Source of the DNA: Betaproteobacteria bacterium | Lineage (GTDB): Bacteria > Pseudomonadota > Gammaproteobacteria > Burkholderiales > Rhodocyclaceae | Assembly (NCBI GenBank): GCA_019136545.1 | Contig: JAGVUA010000012.1 | Coordinates: 1 to 34,100 of the forward strand | DNA: 34,100 nucleotides | Direction of reading: 5' to 3' | Notes under the pieces: model-generated | The model's input: only the letters and a program-made list of their open reading frames with translations | Databases searched by the model: none | What the model was told of the DNA's origin: nothing | In this document: piece after piece, positions 7,983-16,245 of the stretch | Position numbering within the stretch: the first letter of the stretch is position 1 | How the letters are laid out: each line of letters starts with the position of its first letter | Translations under genes and position numbers: made by a program

Positions 7983-9095
7983 ATGAGCGCTTCCCAGAAA
8001 ATCCTCATTGCCCTGATGTGGCTGTTCGCCAGCCTGATGGTCGCCGATGCCGCGCGCGCGGAGCGGATCAAGGACCTGGCCTCGGTCGCCGGCGTACGCA
8101 ACAACCAGTTGGTCGGCTACGGCCTGGTGGTCGGCCTCGACGGCTCGGGCGACCAGACGACGCAGACGCCCTTCACCGTGCAGAGCATCATCAACATGCT
8201 GTCCAACATGGGGGTGACCCTGCCGCCGGGACAGTCGCTACAGCTGAAGAACGTCGCCGCCGTCATGGTGACCGCCACGCTGCCGCCGTTTGCGCGCGCC
8301 GGCCAGCAGATCGATGTCACCGCCTCGTCCATCGGCAACGCCAAGTCGCTGCGGGGCGGTACCCTGGTCATGACGCCGCTCAAGGGCGCCGACGGCAATA
8401 TCTACGCCATGGCCCAGGGCAACGTGGTGGTGGTGGGCGCCGGCGCGTCCGGCGCCGGATCGAAAGTGACGGTCAATCATCTTTCAGTGGGGCGCATCGC
8501 CGGCGGCGCCACCGTGGAGCGCGAAGTGCCGACGCCGGTGGGCCAGGGCGAGTACGTCCATTACGAACTGAATGCAACCGATTTCAGCACCGTGCAAAGG
8601 ATCGTCGACGCCATCAACCTTGCCCAGCCGGGCGCGGCAGTGGCGATGGACGGCCGCCAGGTGCGCGTGCGCGCGCCGCTGGATGCCAACGAGCGGGTGG
8701 CGTTTCTCGGCCGCCTCGGCGAGATCGAGATCGAGCCCGGGCAAGTGCCCGCCAAGGTGATCGTCAATTCGCGTACCGGCTCGGTGGTGATGAACCAGAT
8801 GGTGCGGATCGAGAACTGCGCGGTTGCGCACGGCAATCTGACCGTGTCGGTGACCGCGGAGAACACGGTCAGCCAGCCCGGCGCGCTCTCGGGCGGTCAG
8901 ACCGCCGGCGTCAGCAATGCCCAGATCGACATCAAGCAGGATGGCGCCATTCTCGCCAACCTGCGCAGCGGCGCCAGCCTGGCCGACGTGGTGAAGGCGC
9001 TCAATTCCATCGGCGCCAACCCGCAGGACCTGATCGCGATCCTTCAGGCCATGAAGACGGCCGGCGCCTTGCGCGCGGAGCTGGAAATCATTTGA
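7983..9095 (+). CDS. flgI: FlgI, P-ring protein
   Basis: 370 residues with a signal peptide of about 26 residues ending ADAARA. The mature start ERIKDLASVAGVRNNQLVGYGLVVGLDGSGD is the FlgI family hallmark. Further family blocks are NMLSNMGVTLPPGQSLQLKN and the C-terminal GASLADVVKALNSIGANPQDLIAILQAMKTAGAL. It assembles as the periplasmic peptidoglycan-level ring with the help of FlgA. There is a weak ribosome site but only a 12-base gap after flgH, so coupling is likely. Confidence 0.97.
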   Translation: MSASQKILIALMWLFASLMVADAARAERIKDLASVAGVRNNQLVGYGLVVGLDGSGDQTTQTPFTVQSIINMLSNMGVTLPPGQSLQLKNVAAVMVTATLPPFARAGQQIDVTASSIGNAKSLRGGTLVMTPLKGADGNIYAMAQGNVVVVGAGASGAGSKVTVNHLSVGRIAGGATVEREVPTPVGQGEYVHYELNATDFSTVQRIVDAINLAQPGAAVAMDGRQVRVRAPLDANERVAFLGRLGEIEIEPGQVPAKVIVNSRTGSVVMNQMVRIENCAVAHGNLTVSVTAENTVSQPGALSGGQTAGVSNAQIDIKQDGAILANLRSGASLADVVKALNSIGANPQDLIAILQAMKTAGALRAELEII

Positions 9096-9155
9096 GGTTT
9101 TCGCGCCTGTTCGGTCGATCGAGCCGTCGGCTTCGGTGCGATCCTCGAGCCACCC

Positions 9156-10136
9156 ATGATCACCACACCCACCCCTTCGATTTTCGACGGTAGCCAACTG
9201 GCCGCCATCAAACGCCAGACCCGGAGCAACGATCCGGCTGCGCTCAAGGCCGCGGCACAGCAGTTCGAAGCCTTGTTCCTGCAGATGGTGCTGAAGTCGA
9301 TGCGCGAGGCCACGCCCAAGGACGGCTTGTTTGACAACGACCAGACGCGCCTCTACGAATCCTTGCTCGACCAGCAGATGGGGCAGGTGCTGGCGCGACG
9401 CGGCGGTGCCGATGGCAGCGGCGGTCTCGGCCTGGCGGCCCTGATCGAAAGTCAGCTGTCGCGGAACGCCGCCAATGCCGATCCGCAGGGTTTTCCGGCG
9501 GGCCTGCCGCTATCGGCGCCCGCGTCGCCGCGCGCGCTCGATCCGGCGCGCGCGCCCGTGCCGCTGCCAGCGACGACGTCTCCGGCACTGCCGATGTCGA
9601 CGGTGCCTGCCGCGCCGCCAGCGACGGATGGCGTGCCCGGCGCCGCCAAGCCGGCCACCCCGTCGCCGACCGCCGCCGGCTTCGTCGACGCGATCTGGGC
9701 CGATGCCGCGCAGGCATCGCGCGCCACGGGCATCCCGACGCAGTTCATCGTCGCCCAGGCGGCGCTCGAAACCGGTTGGGGCCGCTCGGAGCCGCGCCGC
9801 GCCGACGGCCGGCCCAGCTATAACCTTTTCGGCATCAAGGCCGGACGAAACTGGAACGGCGACGTGGCCGAAGCCGTCACCACCGAGTACGTCGAGGGCG
9901 TCGCCCAGCAAAAGGTGGAACGCTTCCGCGCCTATGGCTCCTACGGCGAGGCGATGCGCGATTACGCCAGCCTGCTGACGTCCAACCCGCGCTATGCGGG
10001 CGTGCTCGGCGCCACCGATGCCGCCGCGTTCGCCCGCGGCCTGCAACGCGCCGGCTATGCCACCGATCCGGCCTACGCGGACAAGCTGACCCGCATCATC
10101 GGCGGCCAGGCCCTCGCATCGGCAATATTGGCCTGA
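9156..10136 (+). CDS. flgJ: FlgJ, rod assembly protein with peptidoglycan hydrolase domain
   Basis: 326 residues in three parts. Residues about 25-90 are the rod-binding/cap domain (LKAAAQQFEALFLQMVLKSMR, LYESLLDQQMGQVLA). Residues about 105-170 are a Pro/Ala-rich linker. Residues about 170-326 are a glucosaminidase (GH73-type) domain with the AALETGWGRSE motif, where Glu205 is the likely catalytic acid, and NLFGIKAGRNWNG. The dual-domain form is the one found in beta- and gammaproteobacteria, where it opens the peptidoglycan for the rod. It is the last gene of the flgB operon; a sigma54 promoter for flgK follows immediately. Confidence 0.96.
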   Translation: MITTPTPSIFDGSQLAAIKRQTRSNDPAALKAAAQQFEALFLQMVLKSMREATPKDGLFDNDQTRLYESLLDQQMGQVLARRGGADGSGGLGLAALIESQLSRNAANADPQGFPAGLPLSAPASPRALDPARAPVPLPATTSPALPMSTVPAAPPATDGVPGAAKPATPSPTAAGFVDAIWADAAQASRATGIPTQFIVAQAALETGWGRSEPRRADGRPSYNLFGIKAGRNWNGDVAEAVTTEYVEGVAQQKVERFRAYGSYGEAMRDYASLLTSNPRYAGVLGATDAAAFARGLQRAGYATDPAYADKLTRIIGGQALASAILA

Positions 10137-10148
10137 TGGGCCTTGTCA

Positions 10149-10164
10149 TGGCACGACTATTGCA
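10149..10164 (+). promoter_or_regulatory. Sigma54 promoter of flgKL
   Basis: TGGCACG-ACTA-TTGCA is a perfect match to the sigma54 consensus with GG-N10-GC spacing (GG 10150-10151, GC 10162-10163). The expected transcript start is near 10175. It lies in the flgJ-flgK gap, 68 bases before the FlgK ATG. Confidence 0.9.
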
Positions 10165-10186
10165 CGGCTTGTCGGTGATCCTTAAC

Positions 10187-10207
10187 TAACGGCAGCCTTT
10201 GCCGTTA
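10187..10207. promoter_or_regulatory. Palindrome (proposed FleR site) downstream of the flgK promoter
   Basis: The core, CGGCAG-CCT-TTGCCG (10190-10204), has one mismatch to the repeated CGGCAA-N3-TTGCCG motif. The symmetry extends outward to TAACGGCA/TGCCGTTA, 8-base arms around 5 bases. It is centred about 22 bases downstream of the predicted transcript start. Activator sites downstream of the start are known for the related FlrC regulator of Vibrio, so this position is acceptable for an enhancer. It could also form a leader hairpin. Confidence 0.6.
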
Positions 10208-10231
10208 AACGAACATCGATCCGGAGCTTTC

Positions 10232-12154
10232 ATGAGCACCCTTTCCATCGGCATTTCAGGGTTGACCGCCGCCAACATCGGTTTGGCTACGACCAGCCAC
10301 AACATCGCCAACGCCTCGACCGTCGGTTACAACCGCCAAGTGCTGGTGCAGGGAACCAATCTGCCGATGCTTACCGGGGCCGGCTTCATCGGCCAAGGCA
10401 CGCACGTCGAAACCGTGCGTCGCGTTTACGACCAGTTTCTGTCGCACCAGGTGTTGTCCGCGCAAGCCAGCGCCTCGGAAATGAACAGCTATCTCAGCCA
10501 GATCCAGCAGGTCGACAATTTGCTGGCGGATGCGAGCTCGGGTGTCAGCCCGGCGCTGTCGAGTTTTTTTGCCGGCATCCAGGAACTGGCCGCCTACCCG
10601 ACGTCGATCCCGGCACGCCAGGCCATGCTTTCCGCATCGGATGCGCTGGTGGCGCGTTTCCAGGCGCTCGATCAGCGCCTTACCGAGATTCGCGACGGCG
10701 TCAATTCGCAAGTCATGAGCGAAGTCAAGCTCATCAACGCCCAATCCGACCAGATCGCCAAGCTCAATCAGGCGATCCTGCTTTCCCGGGCCGGTGGCTT
10801 GGGCCAGGAGCCGAACGACCTGCTCGATCAGCGCGACCAATTGATCGCCGAACTCAACAAGTCGGTGCGCGTCTCCACGGTCGAGCAGAACGACGGTTCC
10901 ATCAATATCTTCATCGGCAGCGGCCAGCCGCTGGTGGTCGGCAATCAGCATTACACGCTCAAGGCGATCGCGTCGGCACAAGATCCGCAGCGGATCGTGG
11001 TGGGCATGGAAACGGGCGGCGGCAATGCCATCGAATTGCCGGAATCGCAAATCGTCGGCGGCACGCTGGGGGGCTTGGTAGCGTTCCGCGCGGACTCGCT
11101 GGACAACGCCCAGAATGCGCTCGGCCGGGTGGCCATCGCGCTGGCGCTGAATATCAACGACCAGCACCGGCTCGGCATGGACCTGACCGGCGCCATGGGC
11201 GGCGCCTATTTCAACGTGGCGGCACCGGTGCCTGTGGCCAACGCCGACAACACCGGCACGGCCAGTATCGGCGCCAGTTTTTCGGCGACGGCGGCGAGCG
11301 ACCTGACTACCAGCGATTACCGTTTGTCCTATGCCGCCGGTGTCTATACGCTCACCCGCCTGTCCGACAGCACGAGCTGGACCGGCGGCAGTGCGGCGGC
11401 CGTGGCGACCACCGCCGCCCAAGGGTTCGATTTGACCCTGAACGCGGGGGCACCGGCCAATGGCGACAGCTTTCTGATCCAGCCGACGCGTACTGGCGCC
11501 CATAGCATTGCCGTGGCGATTTCCGACCCGCGTGCCATCGCCGCCGCCGCGCCCATGCGTACCGCCAAGACCTTGGCCAATACGGGTACCGGGACGATCA
11601 GCGCCGGTACCGTCAACGGGCCGCCACCGCCCAATGTCAATCTTCAGCAAACGGTCAGCATCACCTTCAACAATCCGCCGACCACATTCAACGTCAACGG
11701 CGTCGGCACCGGCAATCCGGTCAACGTGCCTTTCACCGCCGGCCAGAATATCCAGTACAACGGCTGGACGATACAGATTTCCGGCGCACCGGCGGCGGGC
11801 GACGTGTTCACGGTCGAGGCCAATGCGGCGGGCGTTGCCGACAATCGAAATGCCTTGCTGCTGGCCGCGCTCCAGACCGCCAGCACCATGGCCGGCGGCA
11901 CCGCCGGGTATCAGTCGGCCTATTCGCAAATCGTCTCCGAAGTGGGCAACAAGACCCGCCAGGTGGAAACCATCGGCCAGGCGCAGACGAACCTGGTGAC
12001 CCAGGCCACAGCGGAGCGCGAGCAGATGTCCGGCGTCAATCTCGACGAGGAGGCCGCCAACTTGCTGCGCTATCAGCAGGCTTACCAGGCGTCGGCCAAG
12101 GTCATTCAGGTCGCCAACAGTCTGTTCGACGATCTGTTGGCGGTCTTCGGTTAA
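10232..12154 (+). CDS. flgK: FlgK, hook-filament junction protein 1
   Basis: 640 residues. The N-terminus (STLSIGISGLTAANIGLATTSHNIANASTVGYNRQ) and C-terminus (SGVNLDEEAANLLRYQQAYQASAKVIQ) are classic FlgK. Between them the blocks VRRVYDQFLSHQVL, EPNDLLDQRDQLIAELNK and LGGLVAFRADSLDNAQNALG also fit. The ATG at 10232 has CGGAG 6 bases upstream; an in-frame ATG-like start at 10199 lies inside the palindrome and is rejected. FlgK is the first junction protein between hook and filament and is escorted by FlgN. It has its own sigma54 promoter. Confidence 0.96.
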   Translation: MSTLSIGISGLTAANIGLATTSHNIANASTVGYNRQVLVQGTNLPMLTGAGFIGQGTHVETVRRVYDQFLSHQVLSAQASASEMNSYLSQIQQVDNLLADASSGVSPALSSFFAGIQELAAYPTSIPARQAMLSASDALVARFQALDQRLTEIRDGVNSQVMSEVKLINAQSDQIAKLNQAILLSRAGGLGQEPNDLLDQRDQLIAELNKSVRVSTVEQNDGSINIFIGSGQPLVVGNQHYTLKAIASAQDPQRIVVGMETGGGNAIELPESQIVGGTLGGLVAFRADSLDNAQNALGRVAIALALNINDQHRLGMDLTGAMGGAYFNVAAPVPVANADNTGTASIGASFSATAASDLTTSDYRLSYAAGVYTLTRLSDSTSWTGGSAAAVATTAAQGFDLTLNAGAPANGDSFLIQPTRTGAHSIAVAISDPRAIAAAAPMRTAKTLANTGTGTISAGTVNGPPPPNVNLQQTVSITFNNPPTTFNVNGVGTGNPVNVPFTAGQNIQYNGWTIQISGAPAAGDVFTVEANAAGVADNRNALLLAALQTASTMAGGTAGYQSAYSQIVSEVGNKTRQVETIGQAQTNLVTQATAEREQMSGVNLDEEAANLLRYQQAYQASAKVIQVANSLFDDLLAVFG

Positions 12155-12170
12155 GCGCGGGAGAAAGATC

Positions 12171-13115
12171 ATGCGCATCAGCACCAACATGCAATTCGAC
12201 TCTGGCATCGCTTCCATGAATCGCCAGTTGTCCAGTCTCGTGCATCTGCAACAGCAGATCGCCGCCCAACAACGGGTACTGACCCCGTCCGACGATCCGG
12301 TGGCGGCGGCGCGGGCGCTGGAAGTCCAGCAGGCCGCCGATATTTCGGCGCAGTTTCGGACAAACCATGGCAGTGCCCGGTCGACGCTGGAACTCGAGGA
12401 AACCCAACTGGACAGCGCCACCGAATTGTTGACGCGCGCCAAGGAACTCGCGCTTTCCGCGGGCAATGGGACGCTGACGTTCGCCCAGCGGCAATCGGCG
12501 GCGACCGAGTTGCGCGCCAAGTACGATCAGTTGATGGGCATCGCCAACTCGACCGACGGTACGGGCCAGTTCATGTTCGCCGGCTACCAGAGCGCCTCGC
12601 GTCCATTTTCCCGCACCGTCGACGACCTGATTGCCAACGGCGGCGACGTCAACTATGCCGGCGACGATGGTCAGCGTCGGCTGCAGGTGTCGGCTAACCG
12701 TTATCTCGAAGTGGCCGATCCCGGCACCAGCGTATTCATGGGCGTCGACGACGGCGCCGGCGGCAACCAGAGCCTCTTCAAGACCATCGCCGATCTGGTG
12801 GGCGCGATCGAGGATCCGAGCAATGTCGGTGCCGCTTATTCCGCCGACATTACTACTGCGCTCGGCAACATCAATCGCGGACTCGACAAGGTTCTGGGCG
12901 TGCGCGCCGCCATCGGTTCGCACTTGAACGAGCTCGACAGCCTGACCACGACCGCCGACGACATGGCGGTGCAATATGCGCGGACGCTGTCCAACTTGCA
13001 GGATCTCGACAACGCGAAGGCGACCGCGGACCTGGCGCGCACGCAGCTCGGTCTCCAGGCAGCCCAGAAGGCGTTCGCCCAAACCGCCCAATTGAGCCTG
13101 TTCAATTACCTATGA
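12171..13115 (+). CDS. flgL: FlgL, hook-filament junction protein 3
   Basis: 314 residues with flagellin-like ends. The N-terminus MRISTNMQFDSGIASMNRQLSSLVHLQQQIAAQQRVLTPSDDPVAAARAL is the FlgL signature. The C-terminus is helical, ending LGLQAAQKAFAQTAQLSLFNYL. The middle has GTGQFMFAGYQSASRPF, common in FlgL. It joins FlgK to the filament. GGGAG precedes the ATG, and the stop codon overlaps the start of the downstream lipoprotein gene (ATGA). Confidence 0.95.
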   Translation: MRISTNMQFDSGIASMNRQLSSLVHLQQQIAAQQRVLTPSDDPVAAARALEVQQAADISAQFRTNHGSARSTLELEETQLDSATELLTRAKELALSAGNGTLTFAQRQSAATELRAKYDQLMGIANSTDGTGQFMFAGYQSASRPFSRTVDDLIANGGDVNYAGDDGQRRLQVSANRYLEVADPGTSVFMGVDDGAGGNQSLFKTIADLVGAIEDPSNVGAAYSADITTALGNINRGLDKVLGVRAAIGSHLNELDSLTTTADDMAVQYARTLSNLQDLDNAKATADLARTQLGLQAAQKAFAQTAQLSLFNYL

Positions 13116-13474
13116 GACCGTGGCCGGTCCTGGCGCTCGCGCTGACGCTGGGTGCCTGCGGTTCCCTCGCCGAATCGCCGACGGCGCACAAGCTCGCCTC
13201 GTGGTCGCTCAATCCCCTGTCGGCCAATTGGCAGGTCGACGAAACGGCCATGGGTGACGACCGGATCCACCTGACGCTGCAAATGAAACGCTTTCATGCC
13301 GGCGGCGCAGGCGAGGCGCGCATGGTGTTCCATCAGCGCGCCCGCGAACTGGCGCGGCTGAACGATTGCGATGATTACCGGGTGGTCGAATACAGCGAAA
13401 GCCTGAATTCATCGATGTTCGCATCGCAGCGGACAGCCGAAGGGATCATCCTGCTCACCCGCCGGGGCGGTTGA
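13112..13474 (+). CDS. Small lipoprotein of unknown function, co-translated with flgL
   Basis: 120 residues. The N-terminus MRPWPVLALALTLGAC is a short lipoprotein signal with Cys16 as the lipidated residue, so it should be membrane-anchored facing the periplasm. No residue at +2 obviously directs inner-membrane retention (Gly17), so the outer membrane is likely. The rest has a predicted mixed fold with HLTLQMKRFHAGG and DCDDYRVVEYSESLNSS. I do not recognise a named family. Its ATG overlaps the flgL TGA by four bases, which is strong evidence of coupled translation with a flagellar gene. A flagellar role is inferred only from this position. Confidence 0.8.
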   Translation: MRPWPVLALALTLGACGSLAESPTAHKLASWSLNPLSANWQVDETAMGDDRIHLTLQMKRFHAGGAGEARMVFHQRARELARLNDCDDYRVVEYSESLNSSMFASQRTAEGIILLTRRGG

Positions 13475-13502
13475 ACCTGAGCCGTCAGGAAGGGGCCCCG
13501 GC
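13461..13502. terminator. Nested hairpins at the convergent lipoprotein/fliR junction
   Basis: An outer 8-bp pair, GCCGGGGC (13461-13468) with GCCCCGGC (13495-13502), encloses an inner stem, CCTGA-GCCG-TCAGG (13476-13489). The structure spans both stop codons, which are only 10 bases apart. It is symmetric, so it could stop transcription in both directions, although no T run follows. Confidence 0.4.
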
Positions 13503-14276
13503 CGCCGTCAGCACCATCCGCAGCGCGGCGAAACCCTGATCGAAAAGGTGTTCCATCGCGGCGCCGAAGTAAGGCACGGAGATCATCAGCACGACGAATC
13601 CCGCCGTCATGGTTACCGGAAAGCCGACGGCGAAAAGATTCAGTTGCGGCGCCACGCGCGATAACACGCCCATGGCGATGTTGGCGATGAGCAGCGCGGC
13701 GACCAAGGGCAGGGAAAGCAATACGCCCGCCGAAAACATGGTGGCCATCCAGGCCGCGAGGACGCGAAAGCTGCCGGCAGCGATCGTCGCGCCGCCGACC
13801 GGCAGCCACTGAAAGCTTTCCATCAGCACGGCCAGGCACAGCAGGTGCCCGTTCATGGCCAGGAAGATCAGCGTGGCCAGCAGGCCGAGGAATTCGCTGA
13901 GCACCGGCGTCTGGGCCGCATTCTGCGGGTCGTAGAACACGGCGAAGGCCAGGCCCATCTGCAGGCCGATCATTTCGCCGGCGACATCCACGGCGGCGAA
14001 GACGATGCGCAAAGTCAGGCCCATCAGCACGCCGATCGCCGTCTGTTCGGCCAGGATGAGCAGGCCCTGCCAGGAGCCGGCGGCGATGGCAGGCATCGGC
14101 GGCAGGGCGGGGACCATGGCGACGGTGACGACCAATCCCGCCGCCACGCGGACGCGTCGCGGCATGCCGGCGTTGTTGAAGACCGGCGCGCTCGCCATCA
14201 GGCCGAGAATTCTCGCCAGCGGGAACATGAAGGCCGCCAGCCAGGCATCGAGTTGCGCCGAGGAAAACGCGATCAT
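13485..14276 (-). CDS. fliR: FliR, export gate membrane protein
   Basis: 263 residues, strongly hydrophobic with about six membrane segments. FliR motifs include FMFPLARILGLMASAPVFNNAGMPRRVR near the N-terminus, ISLRIVFAAVDVAGEMIGLQMGLAFAVFYDP-like text (LTLRIVFAAVDVAGE) in the middle and NLFAVGFPVTMTAGF toward the end. With FliP and FliQ it forms the export gate core in the MS-ring. Its ATG overlaps the fliQ stop by one base. It is the last gene of the fliLMNOPQR block and ends convergently against the flgKL transcript. Confidence 0.96.
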   Translation of the reverse strand: MIAFSSAQLDAWLAAFMFPLARILGLMASAPVFNNAGMPRRVRVAAGLVVTVAMVPALPPMPAIAAGSWQGLLILAEQTAIGVLMGLTLRIVFAAVDVAGEMIGLQMGLAFAVFYDPQNAAQTPVLSEFLGLLATLIFLAMNGHLLCLAVLMESFQWLPVGGATIAAGSFRVLAAWMATMFSAGVLLSLPLVAALLIANIAMGVLSRVAPQLNLFAVGFPVTMTAGFVVLMISVPYFGAAMEHLFDQGFAALRMVLTAAGAPS

Positions 14277-14545
14277 CAGCCGATCATGGTGGGAATGGCT
14301 TCATAGAGTTGCTGGATGTAGCCGATCAGCACCGAAAGCATCCAGGGGCCGGCGACGACCAGCGTGAGGAAGATCGCCACCAGCTTCGGCACGAACGACA
14401 GCGTCGTCTCGTTGATCTGCGTCGCCGCCTGGAAAATGCTGATCACCAGGCCGGTGACCAGCGCGGCGATGAAAAGCGGCGCCGAGACCAGCAAGGTGAC
14501 TTCGAGCGCCTGCCGGCCCAGTTCGACGACGGAAGTGGGCGTCAT
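14276..14545 (-). CDS. fliQ: FliQ, export gate membrane protein
   Basis: 89 residues, the standard size for FliQ. Two membrane hairpin segments are visible (ALEVTLLVSAPLFIAALVTGLVI and LVAIFLTLVVAGPWML), with the family block ISIFQAATQINETTLSFVPK between them. Four copies surround FliP/FliR in the gate of the type III export system. It follows fliP by 10 bases and overlaps fliR by one base. Confidence 0.96.
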   Translation of the reverse strand: MTPTSVVELGRQALEVTLLVSAPLFIAALVTGLVISIFQAATQINETTLSFVPKLVAIFLTLVVAGPWMLSVLIGYIQQLYEAIPTMIG

Positions 14546-14555
14546 GGTCGCTGGC

Positions 14556-15290
14556 CTACCCGAAGCTGTTGACGAGCGAGGCGATCAGCAGATTCCAGCC
14601 GTCCACCAGCACGAACAGCATGATCTTGAATGGCAACGCCACCATCACCGGCGACATCATCATCATGCCCATCGACATGAGCACCGAAGCCACCACCATA
14701 TCGATGATCAGGAACGGCAGATACACGATGAAGCCGATCTGGAAAGCCGTCTTGAGTTCCGAGGTGACGAAGGCGGGGATCAGCACGCGCATCGGAATCT
14801 CGTCCACGCTCGCCGGCTTGGGTTGGTTGGCGATCTTGGTGAATAGCGCCAGGTCGCCTTCCCGGACCTGCTTCAACATGAAAGTGCGCAGCGGCGCCGC
14901 GCCGCGCTCGACGGCCTCGGTAAAGGCGATCCGGTTCTCCGACAGCGGCAGGTAGGCCTGGACATAAATGCGTTCGCCGACCGGCGCCATGACGAAGAAA
15001 GTCAGGAACAGCGCCAAGCCGATCAGCACCTGGTTGGGCGGCGCGGTCTGGGTGCCCAGCGCATGGCGCAGCAGGGACAGGACGATGATGATGCGTGTGA
15101 AGCTCGTCATCATCAGCAGCAGCGCAGGCAGGAAACTCAGGCTGGTCAGCAGCAGCAAGGTCTGGATGGATAGCGACCACTGCGTGCCGCCGCCGGCGGT
15201 CGGCGTGCCCGTGACTGCCGGCATCGCCTGGCCGAAGGCCAGCGCCGGCAGCAACAGGAGGAAGACGGCGATCGCTCTGTTAAGGCGCAT
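14556..15290 (-). CDS. fliP: FliP, export gate membrane protein
   Basis: 244 residues. A cleavable signal peptide ([21 protein letters not shown]), as is usual for FliP, precedes the body. Family blocks are [51 protein letters not shown] and the C-terminal [33 protein letters not shown]. Five copies with FliR form the secretion pore. The start overlaps the end of fliO by 11 bases. Confidence 0.97.
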   Translation of the reverse strand: MRLNRAIAVFLLLLPALAFGQAMPAVTGTPTAGGGTQWSLSIQTLLLLTSLSFLPALLLMMTSFTRIIIVLSLLRHALGTQTAPPNQVLIGLALFLTFFVMAPVGERIYVQAYLPLSENRIAFTEAVERGAAPLRTFMLKQVREGDLALFTKIANQPKPASVDEIPMRVLIPAFVTSELKTAFQIGFIVYLPFLIIDMVVASVLMSMGMMMMSPVMVALPFKIMLFVLVDGWNLLIASLVNSFG

Positions 15291-15735
15291 TGCGGCGATC
15301 GAGCATCTGACGCAGGCGGCTCGCGAAATCGCGCGCGACGGCCGGCGTTCCGTTCGCGGCCGGGGTTGGCGGAAGCTGCCCGCGCGGCATTTCCGCCAGC
15401 GCCGTCACCCGGCCTGGCGCCACGCCCAGCACCAGCCAGTTGCCGCCGACTTCGACCACCACGACGCGCTCGCGCGCGCCCACCGCGATGCCCGAGATCA
15501 CGCGCATCGTGCCGGCGGCTTCGCCCCGGGGCGCGGATAGGCGCTTCAACAGCCAGAGACTGGCGAACAGCAGGGCGAGCACCAGGCCTAGGCCAAGCAC
15601 GAGTTGGACGAGGCTACCGCCGATGTCCTGTGCCGGCGCTGCCTGGGCATGGGCGAGCATCGGCAGGAGACCGGCCGGCAGGACGGCGAGGCGCGACGGA
15701 GCGGCGGCAAGCGTGATGCGGATGGCGGGAACCAT
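15280..15735 (-). CDS. fliO: FliO, export gate assembly protein
   Basis: 151 residues. An N-terminal signal-like stretch is followed by a membrane segment ([26 protein letters not shown]), then a cytoplasmic domain with [33 protein letters not shown], the FliO/FliZ family core. FliO stabilises FliP during gate assembly. It lies between fliN and fliP and overlaps fliP by 11 bases. The family is poorly conserved, but the core motif and position make the call firm. The 78 bases upstream to fliN show no clear promoter. Confidence 0.93.
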   Translation of the reverse strand: MVPAIRITLAAAPSRLAVLPAGLLPMLAHAQAAPAQDIGGSLVQLVLGLGLVLALLFASLWLLKRLSAPRGEAAGTMRVISGIAVGARERVVVVEVGGNWLVLGVAPGRVTALAEMPRGQLPPTPAANGTPAVARDFASRLRQMLDRRNAP

Positions 15736-15813
15736 GGTTCCGCCAGCATACGGATGCGCGCGCGTGCCAATAGGCCCGAGCAGAAGGGAAAAGAACGGGC
15801 TTTCCGCCGTCTC

Positions 15814-16236
15814 TCAGTGATTCAGCTTGCGGACGCGTTCCTGCGGCGTGATGATGTCGGTGAGGCGAATGCCGAACTTGTCATTGACGACCACGACCTC
15901 GCCCTGGGCGATCAGCGTGCCGTTGACCAGAACGTCCATGGGTTCGCCGGCAAGGCCGTCGAGTTCGACCACCGAACCGTGGGCAAGCTGGAGGAGATTG
16001 CGGATCGAAATCTTCGTGCGGCCGAGTTCCACCGTGATGCGCACGGGGATATCGAGGATCATGTCGAATCCCTGCGGTGTGCCCGATCGCTGCTCCCCGC
16101 CGCCGAACTGCTCGAACACGGGCGCCGCTGTTGGTGCCGCCGCGGATTCGGCCGACGGCTCGGCGACCGCCTGCTCGCTCATGGCCGCGGCCCAGTCGTC
16201 GTCGGTGACCTGATTCTCTTCGACCTGATCGTTCAT
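15814..16236 (-). CDS. fliN: FliN, C-ring switch protein
   Basis: 140 residues. The N-terminal 60 residues are Ala/Glu-rich and variable. The C-terminal SpoA domain carries the FliN core: MILDIPVRITVELGRTKISIRNLLQL, VVELDGLAGEPMDVLVNGTLIAQGEVVVVNDKFGIRLTDI. FliN forms the lower part of the C-ring and docks FliH-FliI. It starts 9 bases after the fliM stop in the same operon. Confidence 0.97.
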   Translation of the reverse strand: MNDQVEENQVTDDDWAAAMSEQAVAEPSAESAAAPTAAPVFEQFGGGEQRSGTPQGFDMILDIPVRITVELGRTKISIRNLLQLAHGSVVELDGLAGEPMDVLVNGTLIAQGEVVVVNDKFGIRLTDIITPQERVRKLNH

Positions 16237-16245
16237 GATCTGCTC

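Noticed and set aside
7352-9193. A 613-codon plus-strand frame across flgH and flgI.
   Set aside because: It is out of frame with both real genes, which have complete signals and motifs.
10256-12520. A 754-codon open frame on the minus strand opposite flgK and flgL.
   Set aside because: It is antisense to clear FlgK and FlgL, is Arg/Gly/His-rich as expected of a GC-rich shadow frame, and shows no family motif.
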